Shown here: in pieces, positions 17,572 through 27,833 of the stretch
Numbering within the stretch: the first letter of the stretch is position 1
How the letters are laid out: each line of letters begins with the position of its first letter
NCBI RefSeq assembly: GCF_001439915.1
Contig: NZ_LMBW01000002.1
Span: 387,700-451,699, forward strand
From: Fredinandcohnia humi
Lineage (GTDB): Bacteria; Bacillota; Bacilli; Bacillales; Bacillaceae_L
DNA: 64,000 nucleotides
Reading direction: 5' to 3'
Position numbers and translations under genes: made by a program
The notes under the pieces: model-generated
The model's database searches: none
Told to the model about the DNA's origin: nothing
What the model saw: the letters and a program-made list of their open reading frames with translations, nothing else

Positions 17572-20340
17572 CTAAAGCCATTCGTCCACCTGCTCCAATA
17601 GCTCGGGTAGTGGTTTGTGGAAAAATTTCATCTTTGGAACCGATGTTAGAAATTTATTCCCATACCTTGTTGTTACAATTCGGCGGTCCAAAATAAAAAT
17701 AACTCCTTTATCCTTTTCAGCCCGAATTAGCCTACCGACACCCTGTTTAAAACGAATAATTGCTTCCGGTAACGAAAGATCTCTAAAGGGGTCTCCTCCT
17801 TTTTTTTCAATCTCCTTTTTCCTGACAGTGAAAATCGGATCATTTGGTGGAGAAAAAGGAAGCTTGACAATAACAAGTGCTGTTAAATCCTCTCCCGGAA
17901 TATCCACACCCTCCCAAAAGCTGCTCGTTCCGAGTAGAATCGCTTTATCAAACGCTTGAAAATTCTTCGTTAATTTTGCCCGGCTGCCGCCACTGATACT
18001 CTGGGCAATTAATACAAATTGTTCAAGTTGCACCGTATTTTTTAAATTCATATAAGTTTTTTGCAACATTTCATGTGAAGTAAATAGGACAAGCATGCGA
18101 CCATTCGTTTTATTCGCTATTTGAGTAATTTGATCTGAAATCGAATCAGTAAATTCATCCTGTGAAACAGAATTGATCAGTGGTACGTCTGTAGGCACCA
18201 TCAATGCCGCTTGACTCTTAAAATCAAAAGGTGATGGAATCGATAAGGTGATTGGCTGGAGGTCATCCAAGCCAAGTTTTTCAATCATATAAGTAAACGA
18301 ATCATCAACCGTTAATGTTGCAGAAGTCATAATCACACTTTTCTTACGAGCAAAAAATTGGTCCGCTAAAAAATCTGAGATGTCTGTTGGCTCTGAAAAA
18401 AGAGTTGCCGAATTAACTGGCCCTCTAGGATCAATCTCAATCCAGGTCATTTGATTCCCATTGACTCCAATAATATTTTCAATAACTGAACATTTTTCCA
18501 CTACCAAATCGATACACAATAGATAATCGCCGAATAAACCAAGCTGTAATGGCGTTAGCAAGACCTTATTATGGCTAATGAGGTCCTTTTGATATTGAAC
18601 TTTAGTAATAAGCTCCTTTATTAAAATACTAAGTTTTGTGAGCTGCTCAATCGCTTCCTGCCAGTGTTCTCCATTTTCATGACCGGAATGAAGGATATAT
18701 TGAATCCGATGTTTTTCGTTTTCTTTTGGCTGTTTCATTAAAACATGACTGCGTATCATGCGAAAGAAATCATTAATGGATGCTCTTATGTTCTTTATGA
18801 TTTGATTTACATGTATGAAAGAATCAGTATCAAAACCATTTCGTTCCATAAGTTTTGACGATTTAGCAAGTAAGTCATCTGTCTCAAGCAGTCCAATTCT
18901 CATGAGTACGGAATGAATCGATAAATAATGAATATGAAAGCCAACCTGTCGTTTAGCTAGAGCTTCGAAATGATGAGCTTCATCTAGGATTAAATAATCA
19001 TACGTTGGAAGATTTTCAAAGCGATTGTCCAAATCCTGCAGAAGTAATGCATGATTTGTAATCACGATATCTGCTTTTTCGGCCGCTTTCCTTGCTTTTT
19101 GATAAAAGCTTCTGGATTCCCAGATTGTGTCTTCAAAACCGCTATTATGAACTGTACTTTTCACACGCTCCCATAAAAGTTTGCCCCCTGATGGGACATT
19201 AATTTCGTCAATATCGCCTGTTTCTGTTTCTGTTAACCATACTAGAATTTGCGCCTTTGTTAAAACTTCATCATAATTATCCGTTTTCTCGTAAAGAATT
19301 TGTTCAAACTTTCTTAAAGAGATGTAATTCCCTCTTCCTTTTAAAAGCGCAACATCAAAATCAAACGAAAGAATCTCACGGATTTTTGCAATATCTTTTT
19401 CTAATAGCTGATGTTGAAGCTGAAGAGTATTCGTGCTGATCATACAACGACCCTTCATTTTCGAGATATAAATCGCAGGCAGTAAATATGCGATTGATTT
19501 TCCTATCCCAGTACCCGCTTCAATCATTGCATGCTGGTTTGTTTCCAATGCATGGTGTATCGTCTGTACCATTTCAAGCTGACCTTGACGAAATGGAAAG
19601 TCGTGTATCACTGAGTGAAAAACCTCTGTATATGTATAGCTTTTTTGTTTTCTATTATCTTTTTGCTTGGACCTCTTATGAAGTGCAAAGCCACGGTGTA
19701 TATCAAATTTCGGATTCTTTTCCACATGATTTGATTTTTCGTCTAGAATCGCTCTTAAAATGTCACGCATGTCACTTTTGAAATAGGTTGACAGGGAATA
19801 AAGCTTTTGAACTGTGACAAGTGGTAATCGCTCTATTTTAAGCAAAATCTCCAAGAGAATTTCTGCTGTTACTTCAGCATCACTATCGGCTTGATGAGGA
19901 TTTTCATGTGTTAATGAAAGGGATTCAGCAAGCTGTCCCAGCTTATAGCTATCTGCTAAAGGAAGCATTACTCTTGAAAGTTCAACCGTATCGATGGTAA
20001 GACAATGAAAATTTTCAAACCCGCATTGTGCTAATTCTTCCTGTAAAAACGAGTAATCGAAAGGGACATTATGTGCGACAAAATAGGAATCCTGAAACAT
20101 TGAAATAATTTCAGGCGCTACGATTGAAAAATCAGGAGCATTCGCAACAACTTCATTAGAAATACCCGTAAATTGCTCAATAAAAATGGGGATGTCTTGT
20201 TTTGGATTGACGAAGGTTGCAAACCTTTCAATAATTTCCCCATCCTCAATCACTACTGCTGCAAACTGTATTATCTTATCGCCCTTTTTTGGAGAGTTCC
20301 CGGTTGTTTCTAGGTCTACTACGACAAAGCGTTTATTCAT
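17572..20340 (-). CDS. dinG: DinG-family helicase with N-terminal 3'-5' exonuclease domain
   Basis: 922-aa protein. An N-terminal DnaQ-like exonuclease (DLETTG with the DxE residues at 9-11; HQADSDA near 149-155) is fused to a superfamily 2 helicase. The helicase has Walker A EAGTGIGKS near 274-282, a DEAH box (ILDEAHHFE) and a C-terminal QGVGRLIR motif VI. No four-cysteine Fe-S cluster pattern is seen, as in other Bacillus DinG proteins. The ATG at 20340 is chosen because GGAGGTGA ends 5-8 nt before it; a GTG 9 bp upstream overlaps that site. It follows panD. Confidence 0.94.
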   Translation of the reverse strand: MNKRFVVVDLETTGNSPKKGDKIIQFAAVVIEDGEIIERFATFVNPKQDIPIFIEQFTGISNEVVANAPDFSIVAPEIISMFQDSYFVAHNVPFDYSFLQEELAQCGFENFHCLTIDTVELSRVMLPLADSYKLGQLAESLSLTHENPHQADSDAEVTAEILLEILLKIERLPLVTVQKLYSLSTYFKSDMRDILRAILDEKSNHVEKNPKFDIHRGFALHKRSKQKDNRKQKSYTYTEVFHSVIHDFPFRQGQLEMVQTIHHALETNQHAMIEAGTGIGKSIAYLLPAIYISKMKGRCMISTNTLQLQHQLLEKDIAKIREILSFDFDVALLKGRGNYISLRKFEQILYEKTDNYDEVLTKAQILVWLTETETGDIDEINVPSGGKLLWERVKSTVHNSGFEDTIWESRSFYQKARKAAEKADIVITNHALLLQDLDNRFENLPTYDYLILDEAHHFEALAKRQVGFHIHYLSIHSVLMRIGLLETDDLLAKSSKLMERNGFDTDSFIHVNQIIKNIRASINDFFRMIRSHVLMKQPKENEKHRIQYILHSGHENGEHWQEAIEQLTKLSILIKELITKVQYQKDLISHNKVLLTPLQLGLFGDYLLCIDLVVEKCSVIENIIGVNGNQMTWIEIDPRGPVNSATLFSEPTDISDFLADQFFARKKSVIMTSATLTVDDSFTYMIEKLGLDDLQPITLSIPSPFDFKSQAALMVPTDVPLINSVSQDEFTDSISDQITQIANKTNGRMLVLFTSHEMLQKTYMNLKNTVQLEQFVLIAQSISGGSRAKLTKNFQAFDKAILLGTSSFWEGVDIPGEDLTALVIVKLPFSPPNDPIFTVRKKEIEKKGGDPFRDLSLPEAIIRFKQGVGRLIRAEKDKGVIFILDRRIVTTRYGNKFLTSVPKMKFFHKPLPELLEQVDEWL

Positions 20341-20360
20341 TGGTGTCACCTCCTAACAGA

Positions 20361-20383
20361 AACGCCCCCATATTGGGGGCGTT
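20361..20383. other. Hairpin immediately upstream of dinG
   Basis: Perfect 10-bp GC-rich stem AACGCCCCCA/TGGGGGCGTT with a 3-nt loop, a few nucleotides before the dinG ribosome-binding site. It could terminate panD transcription or limit dinG translation; it lacks a good U-run. Confidence 0.55.
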
Positions 20384-20391
20384 ATTATTAT

Positions 20392-20641
20392 ATCAAATGC
20401 GCCTTGGCCTATTTGCGCCCAGATTTTTTTAGGCCCACACGAGGTGGGTCACAAAGACGTTGCCACAGGAAGTGGCGCTCTTAGTCTTTGATCCTTTGCT
20501 CGAAAAGTTTCCATTGAAAATCTGTGGCATCCGCCGAAGGCTTTAACTTTATTCAGACAAGGTTTGATTCATTATATTAATTTTAAACTATTACATCTAT
20601 CCCCACTTATACAAGGTTGGGGACTCTGCTGAATAAAGTTA
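20392..20641 (+). repeat. Family-A repeat, copy A1 (long form, extended)
   Basis: Begins ATCAAATGCGCC and ends with the hairpin ACTTTATTCAG/CTGAATAAAGT. That terminal hairpin loop is enlarged by about 75 bp compared with other copies. It carries the long-form insert with CCCAC/GTGGG and GCCAC/GTGGC hairpins. Its last TTA is the panD stop codon (TAA on the minus strand). Confidence 0.85.
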
Positions 20642-21022
20642 TAGAACAGTTGCAGCTGGTTCTTTAAAAATTAATTCGTTAATTTGATTGTTTTCGTTCA
20701 TAATCGCTACTCTTGGCTTGTGTTCTGCCAATTTTTCCTCAGGTACAATCGCATATGAGATGACAATTATGATATCCCCTTCTTGTACAAGACGAGCGGC
20801 AGCACCATTTAAACAAAATACACCGCTTCCTCTTTCACCAGGGATAATATATGTTTCAAGTCGAGCCCCATTATTATTATTAACAATTTGAACTTTTTCA
20901 TTAGCAACCATTCCGACTGCATCTAGTATATCTTCATCAATTGTAATACTGCCCACATAGTTTAAATTTGCTTCTGTAACACGTGCTCTATGAATTTTTG
21001 CGTTCATCATTGTTCGGAACAT
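20639..21022 (-). CDS. panD: Aspartate 1-decarboxylase
   Basis: 127-aa pyruvoyl enzyme making beta-alanine from aspartate for pantothenate. The self-cleavage site Gly24-Ser25 (NYVGSITID) is present, and the family start ([20 protein letters not shown]) is intact. The terminal residues AATVL are followed by a TAA that belongs to repeat A1, so the original 3' end may have been trimmed or replaced. It is separated from panC by repeat A2. Confidence 0.96.
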   Translation of the reverse strand: MFRTMMNAKIHRARVTEANLNYVGSITIDEDILDAVGMVANEKVQIVNNNNGARLETYIIPGERGSGVFCLNGAAARLVQEGDIIIVISYAIVPEEKLAEHKPRVAIMNENNQINELIFKEPAATVL

Positions 21023-21049
21023 GATGCTCCCCCTTGAATCTATAGAATA

Positions 21050-21223
21050 TCAAATGCGCCTTGGCGTATTTGCGCCTGATTTTTAGGCCCACAGGAAGTG
21101 GGTCATAAAGACGTTGCCACAAGAAGTGGCGTACTTAGTCTTTGATCTTACTGCTCGAAAAATTTCCTTTAAAAAATCATGGCATCCGCCGAGGCTTTAA
21201 CTTTATTCTACAGAATAAAGTTA
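21050..21223 (+). repeat. Family-A repeat, copy A2 (long form)
   Basis: Same architecture as A1, with a minimal terminal hairpin AACTTTATTCT/AGAATAAAGTT. It lies between panC and panD, and its terminal TTA is the panC stop codon. Confidence 0.87.
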
Positions 21224-22078
21224 TTCTTTTACATCAAAAGTAATATTATCAATAAGTCTTGCTTTTGTAAACTTGACAGCAATCGCAATAATGATTTTTC
21301 CATTTAGCTGAGAAAGCTCATCAAGTTCAGGATAACGATATAGTTCAACATAGTCGATTACCCCTGATGTGTGTGTTGTGATATGTTTTATTATTAAATC
21401 CTCAATCACTTTCGGATTACGTTGTCCTTTGTCTATTTCTCGTTTTGCCATTTGAAGACTTTCATATAGTCTTGGCGCTTCTTCTCGCTCTTGTAAAGTT
21501 AGATTAACATTACGCGAGCTTTTCGCGAGACCATCCTCTTCTCGAACAATTTCTACCGGTACAAGTGTTATTGGAAAATTAAAATCCGTGATTAATCCAT
21601 CCACAACTGCTACCTGCTGAGCGTCTTTTAACCCAAAATACGCACTGTCTGGCTGAACGATATTAAATAATTTGACAAGAACAGTTGCAACACCATCAAA
21701 ATGGCCATTACGCTGTCTACCGCATAAAACATTGATTCTTGAATGAACGACTGCGGTAAGCGACATTTTTGCTGGATACATCTCTTCGGTACTTGGGTGA
21801 AACAAAACATCTACACCAGTTTCTTCTGCGAGTTTACTATCTCTTTCAAGATCACGTGGATAAGAATCAAAATCCTCATTTGGACCAAATTGAATTGGAT
21901 TAACAAAAATGCTCACAGCTAACACATCATTTTCACTTCTAGCCTTCTTCATTAAGGTTAAATGTCCTTCATGAAGAAACCCCATTGTTGGTACGAATCC
22001 GACTGTTTTCCCATCTTGCTTCAATGAGTGGATATATTGCTGCATTTCCTTGATTGATGTGATAACTTTCATGTTCAT
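21221..22078 (-). CDS. panC: Pantothenate synthetase (pantoate-beta-alanine ligase)
   Basis: 285-aa enzyme joining pantoate and beta-alanine with ATP. The nucleotide-binding HIGH-like motif [10 protein letters not shown] (about 30-39) and the KMSKS-like region [13 protein letters not shown] are present. The start overlaps the panB stop by 4 bp (ATGA), and the SD is GGGGGAA. The TAA stop is supplied by repeat A2 directly after residues DVKE. Order panB-panC-panD is conserved. Confidence 0.96.
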   Translation of the reverse strand: MNMKVITSIKEMQQYIHSLKQDGKTVGFVPTMGFLHEGHLTLMKKARSENDVLAVSIFVNPIQFGPNEDFDSYPRDLERDSKLAEETGVDVLFHPSTEEMYPAKMSLTAVVHSRINVLCGRQRNGHFDGVATVLVKLFNIVQPDSAYFGLKDAQQVAVVDGLITDFNFPITLVPVEIVREEDGLAKSSRNVNLTLQEREEAPRLYESLQMAKREIDKGQRNPKVIEDLIIKHITTHTSGVIDYVELYRYPELDELSQLNGKIIIAIAVKFTKARLIDNITFDVKE

Positions 22079-22911
22079 TTTCCCCCATAAAGGCTAGCAA
22101 GCTCTTCTTCCTTCATTGTGTACGTATGTTTTTCTTCTGGGAATAAATGTGCTTTTACCTCTGCCACATAATTTGAAAGTCCTTGTAAAATTGGTTCATT
22201 CACGGAAGCATATTGTTTTACAAACTTCGGAACACGGTCAACCCCATAAGAAATCACATCATGGAAGACAAGAACCTGACCATCTGTAAGGTTTCCAGCA
22301 CCTATACCGATTGTAGGAATCGAAAGGCTTTTTGTTATTTCTTCTCCTAGTTGTTTCGGAACACATTCCAATACTAAAGCAATTGCACCCGCTTCTTCCA
22401 CTTTTTTTGCATCCTCAATTAGCTGCCTGGCGCTTTCAGCATCTTTTCCTTGTACCTTATACCCGCCTAAAACCCCTACAGCCTGTGGTGTTAAACCTAA
22501 GTGAGCAACGACAGGTATTCCGCCTTCCGTTAAAGACGAAATCGTATAGATGACGTCCTTTGCTCCTTCAACTTTAACAGCATGTGCTCCTGATTCTTGA
22601 ATAATCCTTGCAGCATTTTTCAATGTTTCAGAGCGTGAAACATGATAAGACATAAAAGGCATATCTGTAACAATAAATGTATCCTTTGCACCACGTTTCA
22701 CGGCTTTCGTATGGTGAACCATATCATCTACCGTTACTGGAATCGTAGAATCATAGCCTAATACAACCATCCCTAATGAATCACCGACTAGGATCATATC
22801 AACCCCGGCTTCTTCAGCAAGCTTCGCGGATGGATAATCATAGGCTGTCAACATGACGATTGGCTCTTTCCTTTGTTTCATTTTCAAAAATTCCGTTGTT
22901 TGTTTCATCAT
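22075..22911 (-). CDS. panB: 3-methyl-2-oxobutanoate hydroxymethyltransferase
   Basis: 278-aa first enzyme of pantothenate synthesis, transferring hydroxymethyl from methylene-THF to ketoisovalerate. The conserved [17 protein letters not shown] start, the [12 protein letters not shown] metal/substrate loop and IGIGAG near residue 200 are present. AAAAGGAGGAAAA precedes the ATG. First gene of panBC(D); a 316-bp spacer separates it from birA. Confidence 0.96.
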   Translation of the reverse strand: MMKQTTEFLKMKQRKEPIVMLTAYDYPSAKLAEEAGVDMILVGDSLGMVVLGYDSTIPVTVDDMVHHTKAVKRGAKDTFIVTDMPFMSYHVSRSETLKNAARIIQESGAHAVKVEGAKDVIYTISSLTEGGIPVVAHLGLTPQAVGVLGGYKVQGKDAESARQLIEDAKKVEEAGAIALVLECVPKQLGEEITKSLSIPTIGIGAGNLTDGQVLVFHDVISYGVDRVPKFVKQYASVNEPILQGLSNYVAEVKAHLFPEEKHTYTMKEEELASLYGGK

Positions 22912-23227
22912 TTTTCCTCCTTTTGGCTTTTAAACTCGCCTTGCTCAGGGATTCCCCCCGAGTTTCCTTAAAAGAGGAGATGAAAGACCGATTCGTGGCA
23001 GTTATGATAAATTAAGTTAAAAATCCCTCTTTCAAAAAAGAGAAAGAAGGATTAAACATGAATAAGTTCGGTAAATTTCATCCCTCTGTCCCAGTCCAAT
23101 GGATCAAGGCAGAATACAATTTTGAATTACATTGCTTAAAAACGAAAAACTTGGTGTAGTTCCATAATGGATACCACCCATTACTTTGAATTATATATAA
23201 GATTCACATTCTTTTCTATACTTTATT
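22912..23227. other. Spacer between birA and panB
   Basis: 316 bp without a clearly supported gene. It should hold the panB promoter, but no convincing -35/-10 pair was picked out. A 33-codon plus-strand ORF (23058-23159) and short AT-rich inverted repeats near 23023-23050 are the only visible structure. Confidence 0.5.
23058..23159 (+). CDS. Possible 33-residue ORF, unknown
   Basis: The ATG is preceded by AGAAGG at about 7 nt spacing and encodes MNKFGKFHPSVPVQWIKAEY followed by 13 more residues. It lies alone on the plus strand between birA and panB. No homologue is recognised and no terminator follows, so it may be fortuitous. Confidence 0.25.
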   Translation: MNKFGKFHPSVPVQWIKAEYNFELHCLKTKNLV

Positions 23228-24208
23228 TTAAGGAAGTTCAATATCTGCTGAATAGATATGATGTACTGTCCCTGTTGCATCCTCAAGAAGCAATACACCT
23301 TCCTCATTGATGCCAATTGCTTTGCCCTCAATCGAACCAGAAAGGGTTCTCGCAATGATTTGTTTTCCAATACTTGTTGCATAGCTTTCCCATAAAAGCT
23401 TCACGACCTTGAAACCATGCTGTAAATATTCCTTATACAGCTTTTCGATTTTTAATAAAATCACCTGTATTAACTTGGCACGGTCAATTTTTTCGCCCTT
23501 TTCGATCGCCAGTGAGCTTGCAATGGTATGTAAACTTTCAGGAAAATGACTCAATTCCTGATTCACATTAATACCAATTCCAATAATGACTGAATTAATT
23601 CGGTCTGTTTCAGCTTGAAGCTCTGTTAAAATGCCAACAATTTTTTTCTGATGAATTAAAATATCATTTGGCCATTTTATATCTGGCTCTAAACCAGTCA
23701 CTTCTTGAATCGCCTGGACAACACCTACTGCCGCTAACAATGTTAATTGTGGTGCCTGTGAAGGTGGAATCTGCGGCCTTAAAATCATACTCATCCAGAC
23801 TCCTGTATGTTTTGGGGAATACCATGCCCGATCTAATCTGCCACGACCAGTTGTCTGTTCTTCTGCTACAACAAGAGTACCTTCGACAGCATCTTCATAT
23901 GCTAATTTGTGTGCGATTTGTTGGGTAGAGGTTACGGACTCTTCAAAATGAATCTTTCGTCCTAAGCTTTTAGTTTCAAGACCTAGACGGATTTCATTGC
24001 TGCTAATTTTATCTGGTTTCGTAATAATTCGATATCCAAGTTTTCGAACGGCCTCCAATTCATATCCTTCATTTCGCAAATCTTCAATATGCTTCCATAC
24101 GGCGGTACGCGAGCACCCAAGTTGCTCACTTAACTTTTGGCCAGAAATAAATTTTCCGTTGGCATTAGAGAAGACTTCTAACAATTTCGTTCTTATTTCT
24201 GATTGCAC
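23228..24208 (-). CDS. birA: Biotin-protein ligase and biotin operon repressor BirA
   Basis: 326-aa bifunctional protein. The N-terminal winged helix (GCSRTAVWKHIEDLR) represses biotin genes; the central domain biotinylates acceptor proteins and contains GRGRLDRAW (about 121-129) and KWPNDI. The start is GTG at 24208, downstream of AAAGGAG; the first GTG (24220) abuts that site and is less likely. The resulting length matches B. subtilis (325 aa). The leader overlaps the cca 3' end, so they are co-transcribed. Confidence 0.95.
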   Translation of the reverse strand: MQSEIRTKLLEVFSNANGKFISGQKLSEQLGCSRTAVWKHIEDLRNEGYELEAVRKLGYRIITKPDKISSNEIRLGLETKSLGRKIHFEESVTSTQQIAHKLAYEDAVEGTLVVAEEQTTGRGRLDRAWYSPKHTGVWMSMILRPQIPPSQAPQLTLLAAVGVVQAIQEVTGLEPDIKWPNDILIHQKKIVGILTELQAETDRINSVIIGIGINVNQELSHFPESLHTIASSLAIEKGEKIDRAKLIQVILLKIEKLYKEYLQHGFKVVKLLWESYATSIGKQIIARTLSGSIEGKAIGINEEGVLLLEDATGTVHHIYSADIELP

Positions 24209-25380
24209 GATAGAAGCCACTCCTTTATCTTTTCTTTGTTATTTTCCACTTTGTTTTCTAATATTCCATTTTCAACTGTTTGATAAAGATCCGCTATCCA
24301 TTTCCCTGGTTTTTGATTGTACCAAAGCAAAAGATCCGCGCCGGTAATCAGTAAATCAGAACGTTGCTTAATGGGCAATTTACAAAATTCCTGATAGGGT
24401 GACACTTCTTGACTAACCCCCAAAACGTTTAAAATTCGTTCAATCTGTTGGATACATTCTGCTCCACAATCGTATAAAAGTCGTTGGTTCCAGCCACTTT
24501 GAAGAACTTTCTTAAGACAAGCTACATTTTTTAAAGCTTGTTCAATTATTTTATTCGGCAGCTTCCATTGTCTTAAAAAAGCCTTTATATCGTGTTTGTT
24601 CAATAAATAGCAGATAAGTGTCCAATATTCGGCCCTCCCTTGTAGCTGACTCCATTTATATAAGGAAAACCGTCCTAAATGGTGTGTTTCATCAGCTAAA
24701 CCAGGTATATATTGATATAAATTAGTGTTTACCAGGATTGGAATCGCATCTTGGCAGCCTGGACCACTAAGTAATTTTTCAAATTCTATCGTAATCCGCT
24801 CAACCGAAATCTTTTTTAATAATGACGCATTATCCTTGATAGCCGACACTGTTTCCTTACATAACAAAAAGGACAATTGGCTTGAAAATCGAACAGCCCT
24901 CATCATCCTAAGTGCATCTTCAAAAAAACGTTCATTTGGATCCCCAACGGTTTGAATCCATTTTTCTTTGATTGCTTTCCTTCCACCAAAAGGATCGATT
25001 ATGTCTCCATCAATCGTCATGGCAATCGCGTTCATCGTAAAGTCTCTTCTTTTTAAGTCTTCATGAAGAGACGTAACAAATTCAACATGGGAAGGTCTCC
25101 GGTAGTCGTCGTACCCCTCTTCGGTTCGAAATGTCGTCACTTCATATTGATCATCCTTATGTAAAACAATCACCGTTCCATGAACGGCGCCAACATCAAT
25201 GGTTTTTGGAAATAGATCAATAATTTGTTTCGGTCTTGCAGAGGTTGCTATATCGATATCACCAATCGGTCGTTGTAAAAGAAAATCACGGACTGAACCA
25301 CCGACAAAATAAGCTTGATAGCCGTTTTTATGTAAAATGTTAAGAATTGCTTTTGCTTTTACAAAAGGTTCATCCATCAT
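24193..25380 (-). CDS. cca: CCA-adding tRNA nucleotidyltransferase
   Basis: 395-aa class II enzyme that completes or repairs tRNA 3'-CCA ends. Motifs are GGSVRD (27-32) and the catalytic DID (41-43), then the RRDFTMNAIA segment and the nucleotide-selecting EDALRMMRAVRFSSQL region. GGAG stands 6 nt before the first ATG. It lies 12 bp after bshA in the dapB-bshA-cca-birA operon. Confidence 0.95.
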   Translation of the reverse strand: MMDEPFVKAKAILNILHKNGYQAYFVGGSVRDFLLQRPIGDIDIATSARPKQIIDLFPKTIDVGAVHGTVIVLHKDDQYEVTTFRTEEGYDDYRRPSHVEFVTSLHEDLKRRDFTMNAIAMTIDGDIIDPFGGRKAIKEKWIQTVGDPNERFFEDALRMMRAVRFSSQLSFLLCKETVSAIKDNASLLKKISVERITIEFEKLLSGPGCQDAIPILVNTNLYQYIPGLADETHHLGRFSLYKWSQLQGRAEYWTLICYLLNKHDIKAFLRQWKLPNKIIEQALKNVACLKKVLQSGWNQRLLYDCGAECIQQIERILNVLGVSQEVSPYQEFCKLPIKQRSDLLITGADLLLWYNQKPGKWIADLYQTVENGILENKVENNKEKIKEWLLSCNQK

Positions 25381-25392
25381 CGTGAGCTCCTA

Positions 25393-26526
25393 TCAACGTT
25401 TATTGGTAAGAATAGAGTAATATAAATCCTCATAATCATTAACAATTCGCTCTGAATTAAACTTTTTTTGAACAGAGCGGATTGCCTGATTAGACATATT
25501 TTTATGTAAGTCAGAATCCATTAATAATGTGATTGCTTTGTTTGCGATGTCTTCAATATCACCAAGCTCAGAAATATAGCCATTTACACCTTCATCAATG
25601 ACCTCTGGAATGCCGCCAACATTCGTCCCGATTGTTGGAACCCCACAGGCCATTGCTTCGATTAATACAAGCCCGAAGCTTTCTTTTTCAGATAATAAAA
25701 GCTTTAAGTCACTAATTGAATAAAGTTCCGGAAGATTTTCTTGTTTTCCTAAAAGTAGAACTTTATCAGTCAGTCCGAATTTGTTTATTAATTTGCAGGC
25801 AGTAGTTAGCTCGGGTCCATCACCAACCAATAATAGCTTGGATTTTACTTCTTTTTGAATCAGGTTAAATGCATGAACTACATCTAAAACGCGTTTAATC
25901 TTACGGAAATTGGAAACATGGATGATGACTTTTTCATCATCCCCGATCCCATATTGCCTACGTAAATCATCTACATTCCGTTTGTAATAAATTTTTTCAT
26001 CGACGAAATTATAAATCGTGTTAATCTCTTTTTTTGGCTCAATTAATTCATAGGTTTGCTCGACGAGTGATTGCGAGACAGCCGTAACTGCATCAGATTG
26101 TTCGATTCCAAACCGAATGAGTTCAGTTAATGATGGATCATACCCGAGAACGGTAATATCTGTTCCATGGAGTGTCGTCACAATCTTAACATCCCCACCC
26201 ACCATTTGCTTTGCCAAATATGCACATGCTGCATGTGGAATCGCATAATGTACATGTAAAAGATCCAGCTTCTCTCTTTTTGTAACCTCAGCCATTTTAC
26301 TTGCTAATGCAAGGTCATAAGGCGGGTATTTAAAAACCGAATATTGATTTACTTCCACCCCATGAAAATAAATATTTGAATATATTTTGTTTAAACGAAA
26401 CGGAAGGCTTGAAGAAATAAAATGAATTTCATGTCCTTTTTCTGCAAGCAGCTTCCCTAACTCAGTTGCTATGATACCTGATCCCCCAACAGATGGGTAA
26501 CAGGTAATCCCAATTTTAAGTTTCAT
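25393..26526 (-). CDS. bshA: N-acetyl-alpha-D-glucosaminyl L-malate synthase BshA
   Basis: 377-aa GT4-family glycosyltransferase that makes GlcNAc-malate, the first step of bacillithiol synthesis. It begins [17 protein letters not shown] with the family glycine-rich loop. The C-terminal Rossmann domain contains the donor-binding [19 protein letters not shown]. The ATG at 26526 is preferred over 26541 because GGGAG lies 8 nt before it, and the length then equals the B. subtilis protein. Unlike B. subtilis, no bshB1 deacetylase gene sits between it and mgsA. Confidence 0.94.
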   Translation of the reverse strand: MKLKIGITCYPSVGGSGIIATELGKLLAEKGHEIHFISSSLPFRLNKIYSNIYFHGVEVNQYSVFKYPPYDLALASKMAEVTKREKLDLLHVHYAIPHAACAYLAKQMVGGDVKIVTTLHGTDITVLGYDPSLTELIRFGIEQSDAVTAVSQSLVEQTYELIEPKKEINTIYNFVDEKIYYKRNVDDLRRQYGIGDDEKVIIHVSNFRKIKRVLDVVHAFNLIQKEVKSKLLLVGDGPELTTACKLINKFGLTDKVLLLGKQENLPELYSISDLKLLLSEKESFGLVLIEAMACGVPTIGTNVGGIPEVIDEGVNGYISELGDIEDIANKAITLLMDSDLHKNMSNQAIRSVQKKFNSERIVNDYEDLYYSILTNKR

Positions 26527-26585
26527 TAATGAATCTCCCACTTATATGTCCAATATATATGTACTAGTATTACCGGTTGGAAGGC

Positions 26586-27005
26586 TTATAGATTATTGCC
26601 TTCTTGCCTTTCATGAATTATTTCTCGCCATGAAATAAAACCTTTTTCAAGTCCATGAATAAGTACCTCTGCCGTTCCCATATTTGTTGCTAATGGAACA
26701 GAATACACATCACATAATCTTATTAATGCGGTAACATCTGGCTCATGTGGCTGCGCAGTTAGCGGGTCTCTAAAGAAGATCACCATGTCCATTTGATTTT
26801 TTGCAATCATCGCACCAATTTCTTGGTCGCCGCCCAGTGGTCCTGATTGGAAACGGTGGATTTGCAGTCCAGTAGCTTCGGAAATACGCAAGCCTGTTGT
26901 TCCAGTCGCAAATAGTTCATGCTGTTCTAGAATAGATGAATAGGCTGTTGAAAATTGTACAAGATCTGTTTTCTTATTATCGTGAGCAATTAAAGCGATC
27001 TTCAT
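26586..27005 (-). CDS. mgsA: Methylglyoxal synthase
   Basis: 139-aa enzyme converting dihydroxyacetone phosphate to methylglyoxal. The phosphate-binding ALIAHDNKK start, the GTTG loop, [14 protein letters not shown] with the catalytic Asp, and FFRDP are all present. It lies 14 bp after dapB. The next gene downstream is bshA after only 59 bp. Confidence 0.95.
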   Translation of the reverse strand: MKIALIAHDNKKTDLVQFSTAYSSILEQHELFATGTTGLRISEATGLQIHRFQSGPLGGDQEIGAMIAKNQMDMVIFFRDPLTAQPHEPDVTALIRLCDVYSVPLATNMGTAEVLIHGLEKGFISWREIIHERQEGNNL

Positions 27006-27019
27006 TATTTTGTATCCCC

Positions 27020-27820
27020 TTATTCAATGATATTTTCTAACCCGTACACTAAAACATCCAATTTCATAACGGTATCAACTGATAATTTAACACCTGACAT
27101 GAAGGAAGCACGGTTGAATGAATCATGACGTATAGAAAGCATTTGCCCGTTTCCGCCAAACATCACCTCTTGATGTGCAACTAGTCCAGGTAATCGTACA
27201 CTATGTATGCGAATTCCATCATATGAAGCACCACGGGCCCCTTGAATGGTTTCTTTTTCATTAGGATGTCCTTGTTGCTTTGATTCTCTAACTGATGTCA
27301 CCAGCTCTGCTGTTTTCACAGCTGTCCCAGATGGTGCATCAAGTTTTTGGTCATGGTGAAGCTCAATAATTTCCACGTCTTGAAAATACTTGGCCGCCAT
27401 TTGTGAGAATTTCATCATAAGCACGGCACCAACTGCGAAATTGGGAGCGATAATGGCGCCTATCTTACGTTCCTCCGCCATTCTTGACAGGCTATCTAAT
27501 TCTTCTTTGGTGAAGCCTGTTGTCCCTACTACCGGGCGAACCCCATGTTCAATGGCTACTTCAGTGTGGTATTTACCTGTTTCAGGTGTTGTTAAGTCAA
27601 TCAACACGTCTGGTTTTGTATCTGAGAAGCATTCCAAAATATCCGTAAATATAGGGACATTTATATTTGAAAATCCATCTACATCACTTAATGACTGACC
27701 ATTGTTTTTACGATCGATAACCCCTACGAGTGAATAATTTTCAGTTTCCTGAACAAGGGTAACCGCTTCTTTTCCCATTCTGCCTCGTGGGCCGGCAATT
27801 ACGATTTTGATTTTATCCAT
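27020..27820 (-). CDS. dapB: 4-hydroxy-tetrahydrodipicolinate reductase
   Basis: 266-aa NAD(P)H-dependent enzyme of the diaminopimelate/lysine pathway, which also supplies dipicolinate for spores. It has the dinucleotide-binding [10 protein letters not shown] near the start, VGTTGFT, APNFAVG and the catalytic [13 protein letters not shown]. The ATG at 27820 follows AAGGGGAA with good spacing, and the upstream frame to 27853 lacks a ribosome-binding site. It is 13 bp from ypjD. Confidence 0.96.
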   Translation of the reverse strand: MDKIKIVIAGPRGRMGKEAVTLVQETENYSLVGVIDRKNNGQSLSDVDGFSNINVPIFTDILECFSDTKPDVLIDLTTPETGKYHTEVAIEHGVRPVVGTTGFTKEELDSLSRMAEERKIGAIIAPNFAVGAVLMMKFSQMAAKYFQDVEIIELHHDQKLDAPSGTAVKTAELVTSVRESKQQGHPNEKETIQGARGASYDGIRIHSVRLPGLVAHQEVMFGGNGQMLSIRHDSFNRASFMSGVKLSVDTVMKLDVLVYGLENIIE

Positions 27821-27833
27821 GTTGTCTTCCCCT

